Made by a program: the position numbers and the translations under genes. Of a DNA stretch of 64,000 nt, positions 59,893-64,000 are shown in pieces. Source of the stretch: Siphonodentalium dalli (Eukaryota > Mollusca > Scaphopoda > Gadilida > Siphonodentaliidae); assembly GCA_032622095.1 (NCBI GenBank), contig CP136066.1:205364978-205428977 (forward strand). Reading direction: 5' to 3'. Every line of letters begins with the position of its first letter. Positions within the stretch are counted from its first letter, which is position 1. The notes under the pieces were generated by a model. The model ran no database searches. It was not told the origin of the DNA and saw only the letters and a list, made by a program, of their open reading frames with translations.

Positions 59893-62800
59893 ATTTTAAA
59901 GTTGCAGTATGGAATTTTGCGGAGAACCATATTATTGAAAGGAAATGGGCAGAACTTTGAGACTGAACTGAGATGAACCATGATATGTGGATATTCTGGC
60001 CCATTATGATACAAATTTATCAACTGGATACAGGGTGGAAGCCAAGATGGTAGCCAGGGAGTTATGACCATATATGAGGATAATAGGTATACAGGGAGTT
60101 ATTGTATGGTCATGAGTGGTGTGTGGGTATATAGGGAGTGCCCTGTTGGTAACGGTGGGGCGTATATTTATATATGTTGTGGATGTGTTATCATTGGTGG
60201 TGTATGGGGAGTAGATTTATTATCATGGATGGCGTGTATGAGTATGGCAAGTATGGAACTTATGAGTGGTCGTATGTGCGGATATTGGTATATCTGGACG
60301 GGCTCATCATTGGTGATGTGCATATGTAAACCTGGATTTACTCCATGGTCATGGGTATGGCGAATAGGTATACATGCAGTGGCTGTATGGTCCATGTGAG
60401 GTGAATATGTATACATTGAGTGACTGTATGATCGTGAATATGTATACATAGAGTGACTATATGGTCGGGTGTAGGTGACTTGTGGCTGTATCGTCATTTG
60501 TGTTATGTACGGGTATAACCAAGTATGGCTGTATGATCAGGTGTACTAGTACATGTACGTGTATAAAGTGGGTGACTATGTTGTCATTTGTGTGGTGTTT
60601 ATGTACATATGGAGTGACTGGGGTAATGGGTATGTTGTACATATGTACCTTGAGTTAGGGTCCTGCGAATTGGAGATTTTGATCGAATCGAATATTGAAT
60701 CGAGTCGACGAAATCGAATCGAATATCGAATCGAATCATACCTGTGTGTTGCATTCTCAATTGGGCATTTACTGTCAATTATTAGACGATTTATGAAACG
60801 TTCTATGAAGTTCCATGAAGTTCCATCATAACTTATTTGCCGATCAACCGATCGTTCCTGATATTATCAACTTCAATTGAGAATTGTCGAGAAAAAAAAA
60901 AAGCATTAAAACGTACATGCGTCGTCACGACGATTAAATATATAACCACGAAACGGATTATCGGAATTAAAATCACGTGCAATTTTTAGAGTTTGCATGT
61001 ACATGCACAGTTGCAAATTGGCACTGGGAAACACCTGTTGTTATAAACTTGAAGAGACAACAACAGTCCAGGGTAACCAGCTGTTTATGTAGTGCTGGAT
61101 GCTTAGATGGGTTGTTGTCCCAGACGCTTGCGATTTATATACCATGTTGCTTTCATCACACGTGTAAGTTCCAGTACTGCATGCAGCTTGTATCATGTTT
61201 AAAATAAACAGGAATAACGGACGACAAATTGTCAAGTTTCAAGGAACGCACCGACACTGAAAGTCAACTTCAAACGAACACACCGCCCATGTGCACTTTT
61301 CGACGCCGGGAACACGGGCGGTTTGCATTCTCAGCGATATTACATAACGCGGAATCTGAGACGTATAGTCGGTGGATAACGTTAGCGGTTTTTGATTGTT
61401 TTTGCACAATATTTACAAACATAATGCTGACAGTGAAATATTCAGAAATAAACATGACTATATTGTACAGGAGCGGCATAGCCAAATAGGCCGTCTTCCT
61501 GCCGCCACTGTTTGGAAATGAAACTGAACGTTGCTCAGTTTCATCGCTATTATAATTTACGTGCGTCATCGGTCCATCGGCGATCTCCAAGCTTTTGGCT
61601 ACCATGTTCAAAGCTAGAATTCAGATGCATTTAGTCGTCTTATAGTGTCTAATTACTGGCTATACTTATACGTAATAGCATGCGAACTTTCGCGATGTAC
61701 AATAAGAATTATATAATTAAGCTGCATATATTCATTAGTTTTGGGAATAATATTGCACAGAAACAGCTAAGATCGATGTGTTTACCTGTCCGTAAACATC
61801 CTACTTTTTTGTCAGTGTATATTTGAAATTTCGAGTTGGAAATTTCGAATCGAATTCGTATCGAATTTGACTTTCGAATCGAATCTTGAATCGAATATCG
61901 AATATTTGCAGGACCCTACCTTGAGTGGCTATCGCTTTCCACAATAACGATGATCAGGTGTACTAGTACATGTACGTGTATAAAGTGGGTGACTATGTTG
62001 TCATTTGTGTGGTGTTTATGTACATATGGAGTGACTGGGGTAATGGGTATGTTGTACATATGTACCTTGAGTGGCTATCGCTTTCCACAATAACTCAAGG
62101 ATATGTTAATCAATAGAGAGGTCATGTCATATCGTGGAAAGCGATAGCCACCCATTAACACACATTCATTACATATATACATAAACACCACATACATAAC
62201 AATATAGTTACCCACTGTATACATGTACACCTGACCCATGACCACGGATGGCCATACAGCCACGCGTCACAATGCAGGCACACCGGGTATACTCCTAAAC
62301 ATGACCCATAACCATATAGTCACTCCATGTATACCCATTCATCTCATCCATTTGCCATAAGGTCATCCCCTGTATACCTATTCTCCAAACGCATGGTCAA
62401 ATGAACAATCAATATATACATCAACACCACAACAATGACCATAAAGTCATTCCGGTATACATATGCACACCACCAATGGCCATATAGCCACTCGCTTCAT
62501 ACACATACCCTCACCCATGTTACCTGGTATACTCCTTCACCTGACCTATGGTCATATAGTCACCCTGTGTGTACCTATTCAAAACATTCATACACGATCA
62601 TGGTCAATCCTTGTATTCATATTCACCCCAACAGTGGCCATGTCAATCCATGTATTCCTATTTGTCACACCATAGCCGAATAGCCACTCAAGATATACTA
62701 ATACACCCCAGCCATGTCAGTATAGTCACTCCATGTATGCATATGCACCTCATCCATGGCCATATAGCCACTCGCTATATACACATATCCCTCGCCCATG

Positions 62801-64000
62801 ACAATAAAGCAACACGTGTGTGTACTGGTATAACCTACACATGACGATACCGACACGAGTCACCAAACAGGAACACCAGGTACATGTATACTCATACGCC
62901 TGTCACCCCCTGTATAGATGTTCATTACATTTATGATCATACAGTCACTACTTGTATACATACCTACATGTACTCATCTCACCATTAACCATACAGTCAC
63001 TACATGTATACCTATTCGACACATATAGTCATATAACCACTTGATATACGTATGCAGCCCATCATATACCATAGATTCACTCCAGGTATACATGTAACGC
63101 TCACTAATGGCCATTCAGCCCTTCCAGATATACAAAAAACCCGCACATACCACCACTCAAACAATCCATACTTGCATATACACCTCACACATGACAATTC
63201 AGCAATTCACTGTATAATCATACACGCCATCCATGATAATACAGCTAAGACCTATACACCCACCAATGATAATACATCCACGATATATATAAATATACAT
63301 CCCACCCGTTACCACAAGGACACTCCCTATGTACCCACACGCTCGATAATGTCCACCAGCTTACTCCAGGTATTCATATTAAATCATGACTGTACAGTCA
63401 TTCCATATATACCTATACACATTACCCGTAACCATAAAATCACTACCTATTTATCCACACACCCCATCCATGATCATACAGACAACACATGTACATCCCA
63501 CCCATGACCTTACAGTCACTCCATATATACATAATCAACACATAGATGACCATGTAGATATATCCATACACCGCACCAATGACAATACAGGCACACCGGA
63601 TGCACCCGTACTGGATATACACAATCATACACCATACAGTCACTCCATGCATACCGATTCACCTCACACCTGACCATGACCTCTCCCTGTATATCTAGAT
63701 GCATCTTACCATGGACAACCCACTTATAACCATATAGTCACTCATTGTATACCTACTCACATCAGTCATGACATACAATAACTCCATGTATACCTATTCA
63801 CCTCACATATGATCACAGAGTAACTCCCTGGCTACGATCTTGGCATCCACACTGTATCTTGTAGACATTTTTATCATAATGGACCAGAATAGCCAACGAT
63901 TATGGTCCATCTCAGTTCTGTTTCAAATTTCGGCCCATTTCCTTTCAATAAATATGGCCAAAATCACAAAAGAGGTTCTCGGCAAATTACATACTTTAAA
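59893..64000. repeat. Giant foldback with minisatellite arms, right arm cut by the window end
   Basis: The outer left arm (TTTTAAAGTTGCAGTATGGA, ATTGAAAGGAAATGGGC, GAACTGAGATGAACC, GCCAAGATGGTAGCCAGGGA) is complemented at 63825-64000. Inside, 40-50-bp minisatellite units around GTATACATGGAGTGACTGTA and TGGTCATG run one way in 60060-60655 and the opposite way in 62150-63820. The apex is a small hairpin (GTGGCTATCGCTTTCCAC at 62071-62088 and its complement near 62134-62151). A 145-bp unit next to the apex is duplicated (60534-60655 and 61949-62095). The open frames on both strands come from the minisatellite. Confidence 0.75.
60656..61918. mobile_element. Complete hAT-like element, 1263 bp, 8-bp target duplication
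   Basis: Termini TAGGGTCCTGC and GCAGGACCCTA are perfect 11-bp inverted repeats, bounded by CCTTGAGT on both sides (60648-60655, 61919-61926). The subterminal zones are CGAATCGAATAT-rich. The body has no transposase frame. Overlapping small frames exist, such as 61270-61611 on the minus strand (113 codons, with a hydrophobic AMPLLYNIVMFISEYFTVSI segment). A related end occurs at 1-134. Confidence 0.9.

Noticed and set aside
60064-60399. 111-codon Cys/Trp/Met-rich frame
   Set aside because: It is inside the minisatellite arm of the large foldback, with frames open on both strands.

Overview
The window is animal nuclear DNA, probably from a marine invertebrate and most likely a mollusc or related lophotrochozoan. 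It is AT-rich. It holds one split gene with GT-AG introns, and almost everything else is non-autonomous DNA transposons, foldback elements, satellites and microsatellites. One repeat, at about 48.9 kb, pairs a 'TACCCCCACTTTCG' head with a CTGTCCGTCCGTC stretch; from memory this is common in bivalve and gastropod genomes, but the species call is inference. No prokaryotic genes, rRNA, true tRNA or CRISPR are present. The gene: on the + strand I assembled a 17-exon coding model, 20237-57459, by matching splice sites and reading-frame phase across every junction. It gives a continuous frame of 659 codons plus stop, with a polyadenylation signal at 58186. The product has two domain-like blocks and an acidic, low-complexity tail, and it ends in a short Trp/Leu helix-like peptide. 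My best but unproven guess is a TOPOVIBL-like protein (meiotic topoisomerase-VI B-like subunit, TOP6BL/C11orf80 family). The grounds are overall length, lack of obvious ATP-site motifs, and a C-terminal peptide that resembles the one TOPOVIBL uses to bind REC114. Layout: 1-20 kb has no convincing gene. It carries hAT-type elements (one complete, with an 8-bp target duplication), a tRNA-derived SINE, 160-bp tandem repeats, a pair of related elements with TACGGTGGCTG ends and palindromic subterminal arrays, retroposon tails, and a diverged internal duplication. At 20-58 kb lies the gene. Its introns hold seven copies of a TACAGTAATGC MITE, at least twelve TTAACCCTTT (piggyBac-like) MITEs with a shared 70-bp hairpin, minisatellite-bearing elements and other foldbacks. 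Intron 3 is dominated by a 10.8-kb satellite of 37- and 44-bp units. At 58-64 kb, tandem repeats lead into a large foldback of more than 4 kb with minisatellite arms, one arm interrupted by a complete 1263-bp hAT element. Main novelty: the satellite in intron 3 appears to have been seeded by the gene itself. Its 44-bp unit is the last 24 bases of exon 3, the 5' splice site and the first bases of the intron, so the intron carries roughly 270 tandem copies of its own exon-intron boundary. Two other exons (10 and 12) also have local tandem copies of their acceptor boundary, and several MITEs sit within 10-45 bases of splice sites.
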